A stretch of 64,000 nucleotides of DNA from CAZABP01 sp964483245. GTDB taxonomy: Bacteria; Planctomycetota; UBA1135; UBA2386. The first letter of the stretch is position 1; every line of letters starts with the position of its first letter. Shown here one piece after another: positions 7,356 through 16,027 of the stretch. Below the pieces are notes generated by a model. The model saw nothing but the letters and a program-made list of their open reading frames with translations. It made no database searches and was not told the origin of the DNA. The translations under genes were made by a program, and so were the position numbers. The stretch is from NCBI GenBank assembly GCA_964483245.1, contig CAZABP010000017.1:22350-86349 (forward strand). The letters are read 5' to 3'.

Positions 7356-8519
7356 CTACAGATTGTGCAACCGGATCGCCCGCGTCGGGCACGCGCGCTC
7401 GCACGCGCTGTCATGCGTGCACTCGTAGTTGTGCAACTTGCGCACGACGTCCCCGACCGGCACGGCCGCGTACCCGTCGGTCGCGCAGGTCACCGCGCAG
7501 ATTCCGCAGTGGATGCAGGCGTTCATGTCCACGTCCAGCCGCACGTGGTCGCGCGGGGTGTGCACGGTCCGGTCCACCTCGCGCACCAGGTCCGGGTGGC
7601 ACAGGTATCGCGTCAGCGGGTGCGTCGTGAGCCCTTCGATCGCCTCCCGTTCGCCGAGCCGGACGACTTCGGTCAGCTCCGGTGGATCGAGGATCCCCAG
7701 GTGAGCGACCTTCGGCTTCAGCAGCACCATGTTCTTGCCGACGTACTGGTGCAAATTGTGCTCGTTGAGCACGTTGCCCATGATGTCGTACGCAGCCGCC
7801 AGGATATGCGGCAGCGACGCGCGGAACTCCCGCTTGCGATGGTGGTCGCGGATCGACAGATCCACGGCGATCACCAGGTCCGCCTTGCGCGCGCTGGCGA
7901 GCTTCAGGCACAGCGCTTCGGCCATCCCGCCATCGATGAACACGTCCCCGTCGCGCTCGAGCGGCTCGAAGATCCCGGGCAGGCACGAGCTCGCATAGAC
8001 CGCATCCGCCAGCGGCATCTGCGGCGCGCCCGGCAGGCCGAAGTACCGCATCGTCCCGTCGGTGATCGACAGCGCGTTGCAGAAAAACGGCGTGCGCAGG
8101 TCGAGGAACTCGCGCACCGGCAGGTGGTCGCGCAGGAAGTCGTGGAAGTGCTGCCCCTTGTAGACCGACGCGTGCCGGTAGCCGCGCACGAGGAACTTCA
8201 GCAGGTGGATCCGGAAGTAGTCCTTCAGCGAGAGTGACGAGACCGTGCGTTCGATCCAGTGCGAGTCCATCCCGGACGCGAAGAACGAGCCGACGACGGC
8301 TCCCATGCTGGTGCCGATGACCTCATCGACGACGAGGCCGAGCCGCTCGATCGCGCGCAACACGCCGATGTGGGCGAAGCCCTTCATGCCGCCGCCACCG
8401 AGCACGAGGATCGTGCGCGGGCGTGGCTGGCGGAGCGGCCGCGCCCATGCCGCGGCAGCCGCCGTGGTCAGCTCGGCGGCAGAAGCTCCGTTCGTAGTCG
8501 TGTCCGCAGTGTGTCCCAA
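7356..8519 (-). CDS. patatin-like phospholipase fused to a ferredoxin domain
   Basis: A 387-residue fusion. The N-terminal two-thirds is a patatin-type serine lipase: oxyanion loop GGGGMKG (41-47), nucleophile elbow GTSMG with Ser71, and catalytic Asp196 in DGG. The C-terminal 60 residues form a ferredoxin-like domain: Cys335, 338, 341 and 345 (CIHCGIC-x3-C), then Cys367, Cys373 and Cys377 followed by Pro. The place of the expected fourth cysteine of the second motif is Asp370. This would fit one normal [4Fe-4S] cluster and one with an Asp ligand or a [3Fe-4S] cluster. No signal peptide is seen. The only start in the available frame is TTG at 8519. The gene stands alone, convergent with the kinase. 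Confidence 0.85.
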   Translation of the reverse strand: MGHTADTTTNGASAAELTTAAAAAWARPLRQPRPRTILVLGGGGMKGFAHIGVLRAIERLGLVVDEVIGTSMGAVVGSFFASGMDSHWIERTVSSLSLKDYFRIHLLKFLVRGYRHASVYKGQHFHDFLRDHLPVREFLDLRTPFFCNALSITDGTMRYFGLPGAPQMPLADAVYASSCLPGIFEPLERDGDVFIDGGMAEALCLKLASARKADLVIAVDLSIRDHHRKREFRASLPHILAAAYDIMGNVLNEHNLHQYVGKNMVLLKPKVAHLGILDPPELTEVVRLGEREAIEGLTTHPLTRYLCHPDLVREVDRTVHTPRDHVRLDVDMNACIHCGICAVTCATDGYAAVPVGDVVRKLHNYECTHDSACERACPTRAIRLHNL

Positions 8520-8641
8520 TCCGGCGCCGCCCCGTTGGAGATGTGCGGCTCCAACTGCCGATAGATCGGAAGGGTCCGCTGGTTATCTGAAACAGCGCAG
8601 CATTCCGGAGATAGGACCAACTCGATGGGGATCAACCCGCA

Positions 8642-10132
8642 GTGAAGCCGGGCTGGCGTGAGATCCAGCGATGGCCGGCCGCGCGCCAGCGCGAGCTGCA
8701 GGACCATCTGCTGCAACGCAGGGTGCAGGAGTACCTGTATCCGTTCAGCCCGCACTACCGCGCGCTGTTCGATCAGCATGGGATCCGGCCGGAGTCGATC
8801 CGCACGGTCGCCGACCTGCGGCACGTCCCGCTGACGACCAAGCAGGACCTGCTGCCGACCGCCGACGATCCGCAGCGCTTCCGCAAGTTCGTGCTGCAGC
8901 CGGATCCGGCCAGTCTCAAGGCCGCCTGGCCGTTGCGGCGCAAGCTGCGCCTGCTGGCCGAATCGTGGCTGCACGGCAAGGCGGCCGTGCGCCAGCGCCT
9001 GCGGCGCGAGTTCTATCCCTGCTTCATGACGTTCACGACCGGCCGCTCGGCCGAGCCGCTGCCGTTCTTCTATTCGCCGCACGACATCGCGCTGCTGCAC
9101 GAGTCGGGCAAGCGGTTGACCGAGGTCATCGGCGTCGATCAGGAGGCACGCGTCGCGAACCTGTTCCCGTACGCGCCGCACCTCGCGTTCTGGCAGGTCG
9201 TGTTCGCCGGGTTCGAGACCGGGATGATGATCCTGTCGACCGGCGGCGGCCGCGTGATGGGCAGCGCTGGCGACCTGCGCGCCTCGAGCCGGATCCGCGC
9301 CGAGGTGCTGCTCGGCGTGCCGGGCTACATCTACCACCTGCTGCGCCGCGGCGCGGCCGAGGGCTGCGACCTGTCGTCGGTCAAGCTGGTCGTGCTCGGC
9401 GCCGAGCGCGTGCCGCCCGGCCTGAAGGAGAAGGTGCGCCGGATGCTGACCGACATGGGCGCGACCGACGTCAAGGTGATCGGCACCTACGGGTTCACCG
9501 AAGCGCGGATGGCATTCGCCGAGTGCCCGACCGAGATCGGCGTCTACTCCGGCTACCACCTGAGCCCGGACCTGGCGGTGTTCGAAGTCATCGATCCGAA
9601 GACCGGCGAGGTCGTGCCGGAAGGGCAGCCGGGCGAGCTCGTGTTCACGCCGCTGGATGGCCGCGCGAGCTCCGTGTTCCGCTACCGGACCGGCGACCGC
9701 GTGCGCGGCGGCCTGCGCTGGGATCCCTGCCCGCACTGCGGCCGCACGGTGCCGCGCATCGACAGCGACATCACGCGGGAGAGCAGCCTCAAGGACCTGC
9801 GCCAGGAGCTGAAGATCAAGGGCACACTGGTCAACCTGGAAGACTGCGCGCAGGTGCTCGGCGACCTCGCCGAGATCGAGGAGTGGCAGGTCGAGCTGCG
9901 CAAGAAGGACGATGACCCGCTGGAAGTCGACGAGCTGATCCTGCACGTCGCGCTGCGCGACGGCGCCTGCCCGGACGCGACGCGCACGCACCTGCACGAG
10001 GCGTTCAAGGGGCGCATGGAGATCTCGCCGAACCGGATCGAAGTGCTGACGCTGGAGACGATCCTGCGCAAGATCGGCATGGAGACCGAGATGAAGGAGA
10101 AGCGCTTCGTGGATGCGAGGCCGCGGCCATGA
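8642..10132 (+). CDS. AMP-forming acyl-CoA ligase, phenylacetate-CoA ligase (PaaK)-like
   Basis: A 496-residue adenylate-forming enzyme. Family features are the N-terminal YRALFDQHGI/ DLRHVPLTTKQDLL region of PaaK-like ligases, a P-loop-like TFTTGRSAEP (about residues 126-135), the adenine-binding GTYGFTEARMAF (about 281-292), YRTGDR (about 347-352) and the hinge around RRIDSD-like VPRIDSDITRESSLKD. A four-cysteine-type CPHCG (about 359-363) suggests a structural metal site, as in some PaaK relatives. It opens an operon with thiolase and a FadB-type enzyme, joined by ATGA overlaps, so it probably activates the acid that is then beta-oxidised. Whether that acid is a fatty or an aromatic acid cannot be told. 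The start is GTG. Confidence 0.8.
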   Translation: MKPGWREIQRWPAARQRELQDHLLQRRVQEYLYPFSPHYRALFDQHGIRPESIRTVADLRHVPLTTKQDLLPTADDPQRFRKFVLQPDPASLKAAWPLRRKLRLLAESWLHGKAAVRQRLRREFYPCFMTFTTGRSAEPLPFFYSPHDIALLHESGKRLTEVIGVDQEARVANLFPYAPHLAFWQVVFAGFETGMMILSTGGGRVMGSAGDLRASSRIRAEVLLGVPGYIYHLLRRGAAEGCDLSSVKLVVLGAERVPPGLKEKVRRMLTDMGATDVKVIGTYGFTEARMAFAECPTEIGVYSGYHLSPDLAVFEVIDPKTGEVVPEGQPGELVFTPLDGRASSVFRYRTGDRVRGGLRWDPCPHCGRTVPRIDSDITRESSLKDLRQELKIKGTLVNLEDCAQVLGDLAEIEEWQVELRKKDDDPLEVDELILHVALRDGACPDATRTHLHEAFKGRMEISPNRIEVLTLETILRKIGMETEMKEKRFVDARPRP

Positions 10133-11451
10133 CCGGCCGCCCGCCGCGCGACACGGATCCGGAGCAGACGCTGGCGATCGTCGCCGGCGTGCGCACGCCG
10201 TTCTGCCGCAGCGGCGGGGAGCTCCAGCAGGCCGCCGCGCAGGACCTCGCCGCACACGCGATCCGCGAGCTGTTTGTCCGCTGCGACTACCCGCGCGAGC
10301 AGATCGACGAGGTGATCCTCGGCTGCGCCGGTCCGCAGGCGACCGAGGCGAACGTCGCCCGCGTCGCCGCGCTGCGCGCCGGATTGCCGCAGGCGATCCC
10401 GGCCGTGACCGTCATGCGCAACTGCGCGTCCGGTCTCGAGGCGCTGGTCGCTGCCGACCGGCGGCTGCGCGCCGGGGATGGGGACGTGTTCGTCGTCGGC
10501 GGCGTCGAGTCGATGTCGTCGTTCCCGCTCGTCATGGGAGCGGAGCTGACCGCGATGTTCGCCCGGCTCGGCAAGGCGAAGAGCCTCGCCCAGCGGCTGC
10601 GCGCGCTGGCGTCGTTCCGCCCGCGCCAGCTGAAGCCGCGCGTCGCGATCCTCGAAGGTCTGACCGACCCGACCAGCGGCCTGATGATGGGTCACACGGC
10701 CGAGAACGTCGCGCGGCAGTTCGGCATCCACCGCGATGCGCAGGACCAGTTCGCGCTGGCGAGCCATCAGCGCGCAGCACGCGCCCGCGAGAGCGGCCGG
10801 CTGGGGCGTGAGATCGCGCCGATCTGCCCGCCGCCGCGGTTCCGCGCGCTGGTCAGCGAAGACGATGGGATCCGCAGCGACAGCAGCCTCGCCGCGCTGG
10901 CGCGGCTGCGGCCGGTGTTCGACCGCCGCGAAGGGGACGTCACGGTAGGCAACGCCTGCCAGGTCACCGACGGCGCCGTCGCGCTGCTGGTCATGCGCGA
11001 AGCGCGTGCCCGCGCGGCCGGCATCCGTCCGCTCGCGCTGGTGCGCGGCGTCGGCGTGGCCGGCCTCGATCCGCGCGTCATGGGGCTCGGCCCGGTGCAC
11101 GCGACCCCGCGCGCGCTCGCCGACGCCGGGCTCGAGTTCGCGGCGCTGGAGCAGTTCGAGATCAACGAGGCGTTCGCCGCGCAGGTGCTCGGCTGCGTCG
11201 AGGCGTTCGCCAGTGACCGCTACTGCCAGCAGGAGCTCGGTCTGCCCGCGGCCCTGGGCACGATCGACCCGGCGCGGCTGAACGCCAACGGCGGCGCGAT
11301 CGCGCTCGGCCACCCGCTCGCCGCCTCCGGGGCGCGGCTGGTGCTGACGCTGGCGCACGAGCTGCGCGAGCAGGGTCGCCGCTACGGACTCGCCACGCTT
11401 TGCATCGGCGGCGGCCAGGGCCAGGCCGTGATCCTGGAGAATGCGGCATGA
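10129..11451 (+). CDS. thiolase (acetyl-CoA C-acyltransferase)
   Basis: A 440-residue thiolase, the last step of beta-oxidation: 3-ketoacyl-CoA plus CoA gives acetyl-CoA and a shortened acyl-CoA. The acyl-binding Cys99 is in MRNCASGLEAL, a GGVESMSSFP loop follows, the catalytic His lies in GGAIALGHPLAASG (about residue 391), and the second catalytic Cys is in LCIGGGQGQA near the C-terminus. All key residues are present, so it should be active. The start ATG overlaps the stop of the ligase (ATGA), and the stop overlaps the next start in the same way. The partner with a trifunctional-type alpha subunit next door supports a degradative role rather than synthesis. Confidence 0.93.
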   Translation: MTGRPPRDTDPEQTLAIVAGVRTPFCRSGGELQQAAAQDLAAHAIRELFVRCDYPREQIDEVILGCAGPQATEANVARVAALRAGLPQAIPAVTVMRNCASGLEALVAADRRLRAGDGDVFVVGGVESMSSFPLVMGAELTAMFARLGKAKSLAQRLRALASFRPRQLKPRVAILEGLTDPTSGLMMGHTAENVARQFGIHRDAQDQFALASHQRAARARESGRLGREIAPICPPPRFRALVSEDDGIRSDSSLAALARLRPVFDRREGDVTVGNACQVTDGAVALLVMREARARAAGIRPLALVRGVGVAGLDPRVMGLGPVHATPRALADAGLEFAALEQFEINEAFAAQVLGCVEAFASDRYCQQELGLPAALGTIDPARLNANGGAIALGHPLAASGARLVLTLAHELREQGRRYGLATLCIGGGQGQAVILENAA

Positions 11452-13586
11452 CGACGATGGTCGAATCCCCGCAGCAGCTCCGGACCGGCAGCGTTCTGCT
11501 CGAAGAGCACGCCGACGGGATCCACGTGCTCCGGCTCGGAGCTCCCGGCGAGCGCATGCTGACGCTGTCGACCGAGCGCATGGCGAGCCTCGGCGCGACG
11601 CTCGAGCGGCTGCGCGAGGACGCGCGGCTGCGCGGGCTCGTCGTGACCGGTCCCGGGCCGGGGATGTTCGCGGCTGGTGCCGACATCCACGGGATCGCGG
11701 CGATCGCGACCGAGGCGGAGGGGCGCGCGGCGTCGGCGGAGGGGCAGCGGATCTTCGGCCTGCTGCAGAGCCTGCGCGTCCCGGTCGTCGCCGCGATCGA
11801 AGGGCCATGCCTCGGCGGCGGCTGCGAGCTGGCGCTCGCCTGCGATCTGCGCGTACTCAGCACCGCGCCAGGCACGTCGATCGGACTGCCGGAGGTCAAG
11901 CTCGGGATCGTGCCCGGCTTCGGCGGGACACAGCGGCTGCCGCGCCTGGTCGGTCTGCCGGCCGCGCTCGACCTGATCCTGAACGCGAAGCTGCTGGCGC
12001 CGAAGCAGGCACTGAAGGTCGGCCTCGTCGACCGCCTGGTCCCGCCCGAGCGGCTGCTCGAGGCAGCGCGCGCCGAAGCCGAGTCGCTCGCCAAGCGCAA
12101 GCGCAAGGCACCGGTCCGCCGGCTGCGTGGCCGCGCGTTCTGGCTGTCGCGGCCGCCGCTGCGCGCGCTGGTCGCACGCAACGTCCGCCGCACGCTCCGC
12201 CAGGGGCAGGCGCGGTTCTACGAAGCACCGAAGCTCGCCCTCGAGCTCTGCCTCGATGCCTTGCGGCTGCGCCCCGAGCGGGGGTTCGCGCGCGAGGCGG
12301 AGGAGCTCGGCCGCACGATCGTCAGCCCCACCGCGAAGGCGCTCGTGCACGTGTTCTTCCTGACCGAGCGCAGCAAGCGGCTCGGCAAGCAGGAAGGTGC
12401 GCAGCCGGTGCGCCGGACGCTGACGATCGGCGGCGGCGTCATGGGGGCCGGCATCGCCGGGCTGTTCGCGACGAAGGGGATCGACAGCCGCCTCGTCGAC
12501 CTCGACAGCGGAGCCCTGGCCCGCGCCAAGGCGCGCCTGCAGAAGGCCCTCGACAAGAAGCTCGCGCGGCGCCGGCTCGAGCGGCACGAGGCGGTCGCGA
12601 TCCAGGATCGCCTGTCGGTCGGCCTCGAGTGGGGCGATCTGCGCGGCGTCGACCTGCTGCTCGAAGCGGTCGTCGAGAACCTCGAGATCAAGCAGAAGCT
12701 GTTCCGCCGCGGGATCGAGCTCGGACTGCGCGACGACGCGATCCTCGCGACCAACACGTCGTCGCTGCCGGTCGACGCGATGGCCGAGGGGCTGCCGGCG
12801 CCGGAGCGCGTCGTCGGGCTGCACTTCTTCAATCCGCCCGAGAAGATGCCGCTGGTCGAGGTGATCCGCGGCGCGCGCACCAGCGATGCCGCGGTCGCGA
12901 CCGCCTGCAAGCTGGCCGTCGCCCTCGGCAAGTACCCGGTCGTAGTGGCGGATCGCGCCGGCTTCCTGGTCAACCGCTGCCTCGCGCCGTACCTGAACGA
13001 AGCCGCGACGCTGATGCTGGAGGGCAACGAGCCGGAGTTCCTGGACCAGGTCATGCTCGACTTCGGCATGCCGATGGGACCGGCGCGGCTGCTCGACGAA
13101 GTCGGCCTCGATGTCGCCGCGAAGGTCAGCGAAGTCCTGGCCGCAGCCTTCCCCGAGCGCATGCAGCCGAGCCGGCTCGCGAACGCGCTGGTCGCCGCCT
13201 CGGTCCTCGGCCGCAAGGCCGGCGGGGGCTTCTACAGCGAGGACGGGAAATCCCCGGGCCCCGCGCGCAGCGTGCTCGCCAAGCTGCGCGAAGGGCACGC
13301 GCCCGCGCCCTGCTCGCCCGAGCAGGTCGTGCAGCGGCTGATCCACCCGATGGTCGACGAGGCGTTCCGCTGCCTGGACGACGGTGTAGTCGCCTGCGAA
13401 GAAGATCTCGATCTGGGACTGATCATGGGGATCGGCTTCCCGCCGTTCACCGGCGGCATCACCGGCTACGCCCGGCGCGTCGGCTGGAAGCGGATCGTCG
13501 AAGATCTGGATGAGCTCGCGCGCAGGTTCGGACCGCGGTTTGCACCGCCCGACGCGCTGCGACGCCGCGCTGTCAGCGGCGGTTGA
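11448..13586 (+). CDS. bifunctional enoyl-CoA hydratase/3-hydroxyacyl-CoA dehydrogenase, FadB/FadJ-type
   Basis: A 712-residue enzyme for the middle two steps of beta-oxidation. The hydratase half (about 1-260) has the oxyanion residues around GPCLGGGCELALACD and GIVPGFGGTQRL. The dehydrogenase half has the NAD-binding GGGVMGAGIAGLF (about 326-338), ATNTSSLP with the catalytic-site Ser/Asn, and the catalytic His in VGLHFFNPPEKMPLVE (about 463). Two dehydrogenase C-terminal domains follow. The start at ATG 11448, overlapping the thiolase stop by four bases, is preferred to an upstream GTG-type start inside the thiolase gene. With the ligase and thiolase it forms a full cycle except for acyl-CoA dehydrogenase, which is not in the window. 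Confidence 0.93.
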   Translation: MTTMVESPQQLRTGSVLLEEHADGIHVLRLGAPGERMLTLSTERMASLGATLERLREDARLRGLVVTGPGPGMFAAGADIHGIAAIATEAEGRAASAEGQRIFGLLQSLRVPVVAAIEGPCLGGGCELALACDLRVLSTAPGTSIGLPEVKLGIVPGFGGTQRLPRLVGLPAALDLILNAKLLAPKQALKVGLVDRLVPPERLLEAARAEAESLAKRKRKAPVRRLRGRAFWLSRPPLRALVARNVRRTLRQGQARFYEAPKLALELCLDALRLRPERGFAREAEELGRTIVSPTAKALVHVFFLTERSKRLGKQEGAQPVRRTLTIGGGVMGAGIAGLFATKGIDSRLVDLDSGALARAKARLQKALDKKLARRRLERHEAVAIQDRLSVGLEWGDLRGVDLLLEAVVENLEIKQKLFRRGIELGLRDDAILATNTSSLPVDAMAEGLPAPERVVGLHFFNPPEKMPLVEVIRGARTSDAAVATACKLAVALGKYPVVVADRAGFLVNRCLAPYLNEAATLMLEGNEPEFLDQVMLDFGMPMGPARLLDEVGLDVAAKVSEVLAAAFPERMQPSRLANALVAASVLGRKAGGGFYSEDGKSPGPARSVLAKLREGHAPAPCSPEQVVQRLIHPMVDEAFRCLDDGVVACEEDLDLGLIMGIGFPPFTGGITGYARRVGWKRIVEDLDELARRFGPRFAPPDALRRRAVSGG

Positions 13587-13628
13587 GCCAGTCGTCCTGC
13601 CAAGGACGGCGTGCAAATGCTGCTCCCG

Positions 13629-13663
13629 CTGTCCGCGGGCCCTGAAACACGACCCGCGGACAG
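13629..13663 (+). terminator. strong hairpin after the beta-oxidation operon
   Basis: A perfect 11-base inverted repeat, CTGTCCGCGGG (13629-13639) and CCCGCGGACAG (13653-13663), with a 13-base loop. It begins 42 bases after the operon's last stop codon. It has no T-run, so it may act as a terminator, a 3'-stabilising structure, or both. Confidence 0.5.
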
Positions 13664-13780
13664 TGCTAGCATCGTATTGCGAATCGCTTGTCTGCTTCCG
13701 AAGCGTCGGACCTGTCCGGCGTAGACGAGCAGGACGACGGGCTCAATCCCGCACCGGAACCGACCGATCAGTTCCGGTAC

Positions 13781-13798
13781 GAGCGCTGTCGCTCTTTT
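13781..13798 (+). terminator. small hairpin with T-run
   Basis: GAGCG-CTGT-CGCTC followed directly by TTTT, 20 bases before the next gene. A weaker inverted pair, ACCGGAA/TTCCGGT, lies just upstream (13752-13778). It may be a weak second terminator for the operon or part of the next gene's leader. The rest of the 231-base gap shows no gene. Confidence 0.3.
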
Positions 13799-13817
13799 CG
13801 ACATCGAGACAGCACCC

Positions 13818-14828
13818 ATGGGCACGAACCGTTGGGTACTCCTGGCCCTGCTGCTGGCAGGCTGTGCGAGCCTGCCGCGCGCTCCGGGTCCAGCCTCGAC
13901 GTCGAAGAGCCCCCAAGAGCCCCTCCTCCCCAGCGCCCCCACCACGGCCCGCCTGGGTGTCGAGTTCCTGCACGAGATGGTGCGCCGGGAGACCCCGCTG
14001 ACGGTCACCGACGACCCGGTGCGCGTCGAGCCGAAGGCCCCACCGCGCAGCTTCGCGCCGGTGGCAGGACCGACCGAGCCGGAGAAGCCGGCCCTCGACC
14101 TGAGCCGCGCGGCGATCTCGCGCGTGCCGGACACGGCGGAGCGGATGACGCTGCGATTCCTGCACGAGCTGCTCGGCGAGGACCGCCTTCGCGTCCAGCG
14201 CGACATCGGCGCGCCGATCCTCAACACGCATCTCCGGCAGTGGAACAGCGAGATGTTCCTGACCGCCGCGGACCGGGCCGAGTGCGAGGACCACTACGCC
14301 GAGGTCCTGCAGTACCAGGGGCGCATGGTGAACCGCCCGCTGCGCAAGGTGCTGAAGGAGCTCCCGGTCGTGCGCGAGGTCGAGCTCGCCGTCGACGACT
14401 TCAAGGCGAGCTACGTCCCGCTCAGCGGGGAGTACCAGCAGGCACGCGGCAAGCGGCTCGGCTGGGGGCGGATGTCGGTGCGCATGCACTTGAGCGACAG
14501 CAGCGATCCGGTCGAACTCGCGTACTTGAACGACGGCTTCCGCGTCGCGTCCGGCCAGGAGGTGTTGAAGCTCGGCTACGAGACCTGGCTCGACGACTCG
14601 TTGCGGTTCGGCATCAGCACGGACTACTCGTATGACGATGGCCGCTGGAAGGCCTGGGGACAGATGACCTACGAGGTGAACCGCCGCACGCACATCTACT
14701 GCTCGATCGGCGATTCGATGGACCTGTTGACCAGCACTGCGATGTATCCGCTGATCACGTCGCCGTTCGAGCTGCCAGCGGCGGACAGCTCGCTCGGGAT
14801 CCTGATCTACGTGGAGCATCTGTTCTGA
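13818..14828 (+). CDS. exported lipoprotein of unknown function
   Basis: A 336-residue predicted lipoprotein. The first 17 residues are hydrophobic and end in LLAGC, so the mature N-terminus is a lipidated Cys (residue 16 or so), anchoring it in the envelope. A proline/serine-rich linker (PGPASTSKSPQEPLLP) follows. The C-terminal two-thirds has beta-strand-like, aromatic-rich stretches (LKLGYETWLDDSLRFG, DYSYDDGRWKAWGQM, NRRTHIYCSIGD) ending in LIYVEHLF; a porin-like or beta-barrel end is possible but not shown. I do not recognise the family. The stop overlaps the probable start of the next lipoprotein gene. Confidence 0.75.
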   Translation: MGTNRWVLLALLLAGCASLPRAPGPASTSKSPQEPLLPSAPTTARLGVEFLHEMVRRETPLTVTDDPVRVEPKAPPRSFAPVAGPTEPEKPALDLSRAAISRVPDTAERMTLRFLHELLGEDRLRVQRDIGAPILNTHLRQWNSEMFLTAADRAECEDHYAEVLQYQGRMVNRPLRKVLKELPVVREVELAVDDFKASYVPLSGEYQQARGKRLGWGRMSVRMHLSDSSDPVELAYLNDGFRVASGQEVLKLGYETWLDDSLRFGISTDYSYDDGRWKAWGQMTYEVNRRTHIYCSIGDSMDLLTSTAMYPLITSPFELPAADSSLGILIYVEHLF

Positions 14829-16027
14829 GCGTCCCGCGATCGATCCGCGCAGCGCTGGTGCTGTCGTCCATCACGGCCGGCTGCTCGACCTGGAGCATGC
14901 CGGCCCACCCGCGGCAGGCGCTGCCGCTGCCCCCGGAGCTGGCCGCGCGCTACGCCCTGCCAGGACCGGTCGTCGAGGAGGCGCTGGTCCCGATCGGCGG
15001 GCAGGATGGCATCCGGTTCTTCCGCGGCCGCGCGCGGGCGGGCGACGAGGTCGCCGAGTTCACGTTCCTGCTGCCGCAGACTGATCGGCCGGTCTCGTTC
15101 GTGCTGACGCTGCCGATCCTCGGCGGCGGAGACGACCTGATGTGGATCGTCGCGAGCCAGTTCGCGGCGCAGGGGCACGCGGTCGGCTGGGCGCAACGGC
15201 CGGGCCGCGCGCTGGCGCCCGGACAGCGCAGCGACGAACTGGAACGACTGTTCCGGCGCTCGGTGGTGCAGAACCGGATCCTGCTCGCGTGGGCACGGCA
15301 GCAGCCAGAGATCGATCCGCAGATCAGCGCCGCGGTCGGGATCTCGACCGGGGGGCTGCTCGCGACCGTCCTCACGGCCGTCGATCCAACGCTGACGGTC
15401 GCCGCCCTGTGCCTCGCCGGCGGCGACCTGCCGGACCTGCTGCTGCGTTCGGACGAACGGCGCGTCGTCGAGTGGCGCGCGGGGCGGCTGCGCGACGACG
15501 GCGTGGGCGCCGCGGAGCTGGCGCGCGAAATCGCGCGGGAGCTGGTTTCCGATCCGCTGCGATTCGGCGCCTACATCGAGCCGGAGCGCGTGCTGCTGGT
15601 CAGCGCCGAGTTCGACACGGTCGTGCCGCCGCGCAACCAGGATCTGCTGTGGGAGAGCCTCGGCCGGCCGGAACGGATGTTCGTCCCACTCGGCCACTAC
15701 TCAGCGGCGCTGGCCCTGCCGGTGATCGTGTCGCGGATCCACGGCTTCCTCGACCAGCGTGCCGAGCAGGCGGGAGTCCGGTCGAGGCTTGCGCGTCGCG
15801 GACCGCCCCGGTTCGATCCCCACCCCCCTCCGCCACGCCCTGAGATCCCGCATGCGTTGCACCCTTCTGCTCCCGTTCGTCCTGCTTCCGCTGCTGCCGG
15901 CGCAGGAGCCGGCGGTTCCACCCGAGCCGGTGGTCCCCCCCGAGCAGGCCGAGCTGGTCGACCGCCCGCTGACACCGGAAGAACGCGAGAAGCAGCTGCA
16001 GCAGCAGCGCGACAAACTGAGGGCTGA
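14825..16027 (+). CDS. alpha/beta-hydrolase lipoprotein (probable CTG start)
   Basis: A serine hydrolase of the alpha/beta fold. Visible features are a strand-rich start (PVSFVLTLPILGGG), the nucleophile elbow GISTGG, an acid region SAEFDTVVPP and the final His in LGHYSAAL. The first ATG/GTG-type start (GTG 14858) would leave only MLSSITAGC, too short for a signal peptide. Reading back to CTG 14825 gives a complete lipoprotein signal, SVPRSIRAALVLSSITAGC, and makes a CTGA overlap with the previous stop, the same pattern as other junctions here. The frame runs on to 16027, 176 bases into the next gene; that tail is proline/alanine-rich and probably not functional. Substrate unknown; likely an envelope esterase. 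Confidence 0.72.
   Translation: MSVPRSIRAALVLSSITAGCSTWSMPAHPRQALPLPPELAARYALPGPVVEEALVPIGGQDGIRFFRGRARAGDEVAEFTFLLPQTDRPVSFVLTLPILGGGDDLMWIVASQFAAQGHAVGWAQRPGRALAPGQRSDELERLFRRSVVQNRILLAWARQQPEIDPQISAAVGISTGGLLATVLTAVDPTLTVAALCLAGGDLPDLLLRSDERRVVEWRAGRLRDDGVGAAELAREIARELVSDPLRFGAYIEPERVLLVSAEFDTVVPPRNQDLLWESLGRPERMFVPLGHYSAALALPVIVSRIHGFLDQRAEQAGVRSRLARRGPPRFDPHPPPPRPEIPHALHPSAPVRPASAAAGAGAGGSTRAGGPPRAGRAGRPPADTGRTREAAAAAARQTEG

Noticed and set aside
11382..13616. 744-codon minus frame across the FadB-type gene
   Set aside because: Antisense to a gene with intact hydratase and dehydrogenase motifs; no recognisable domain.
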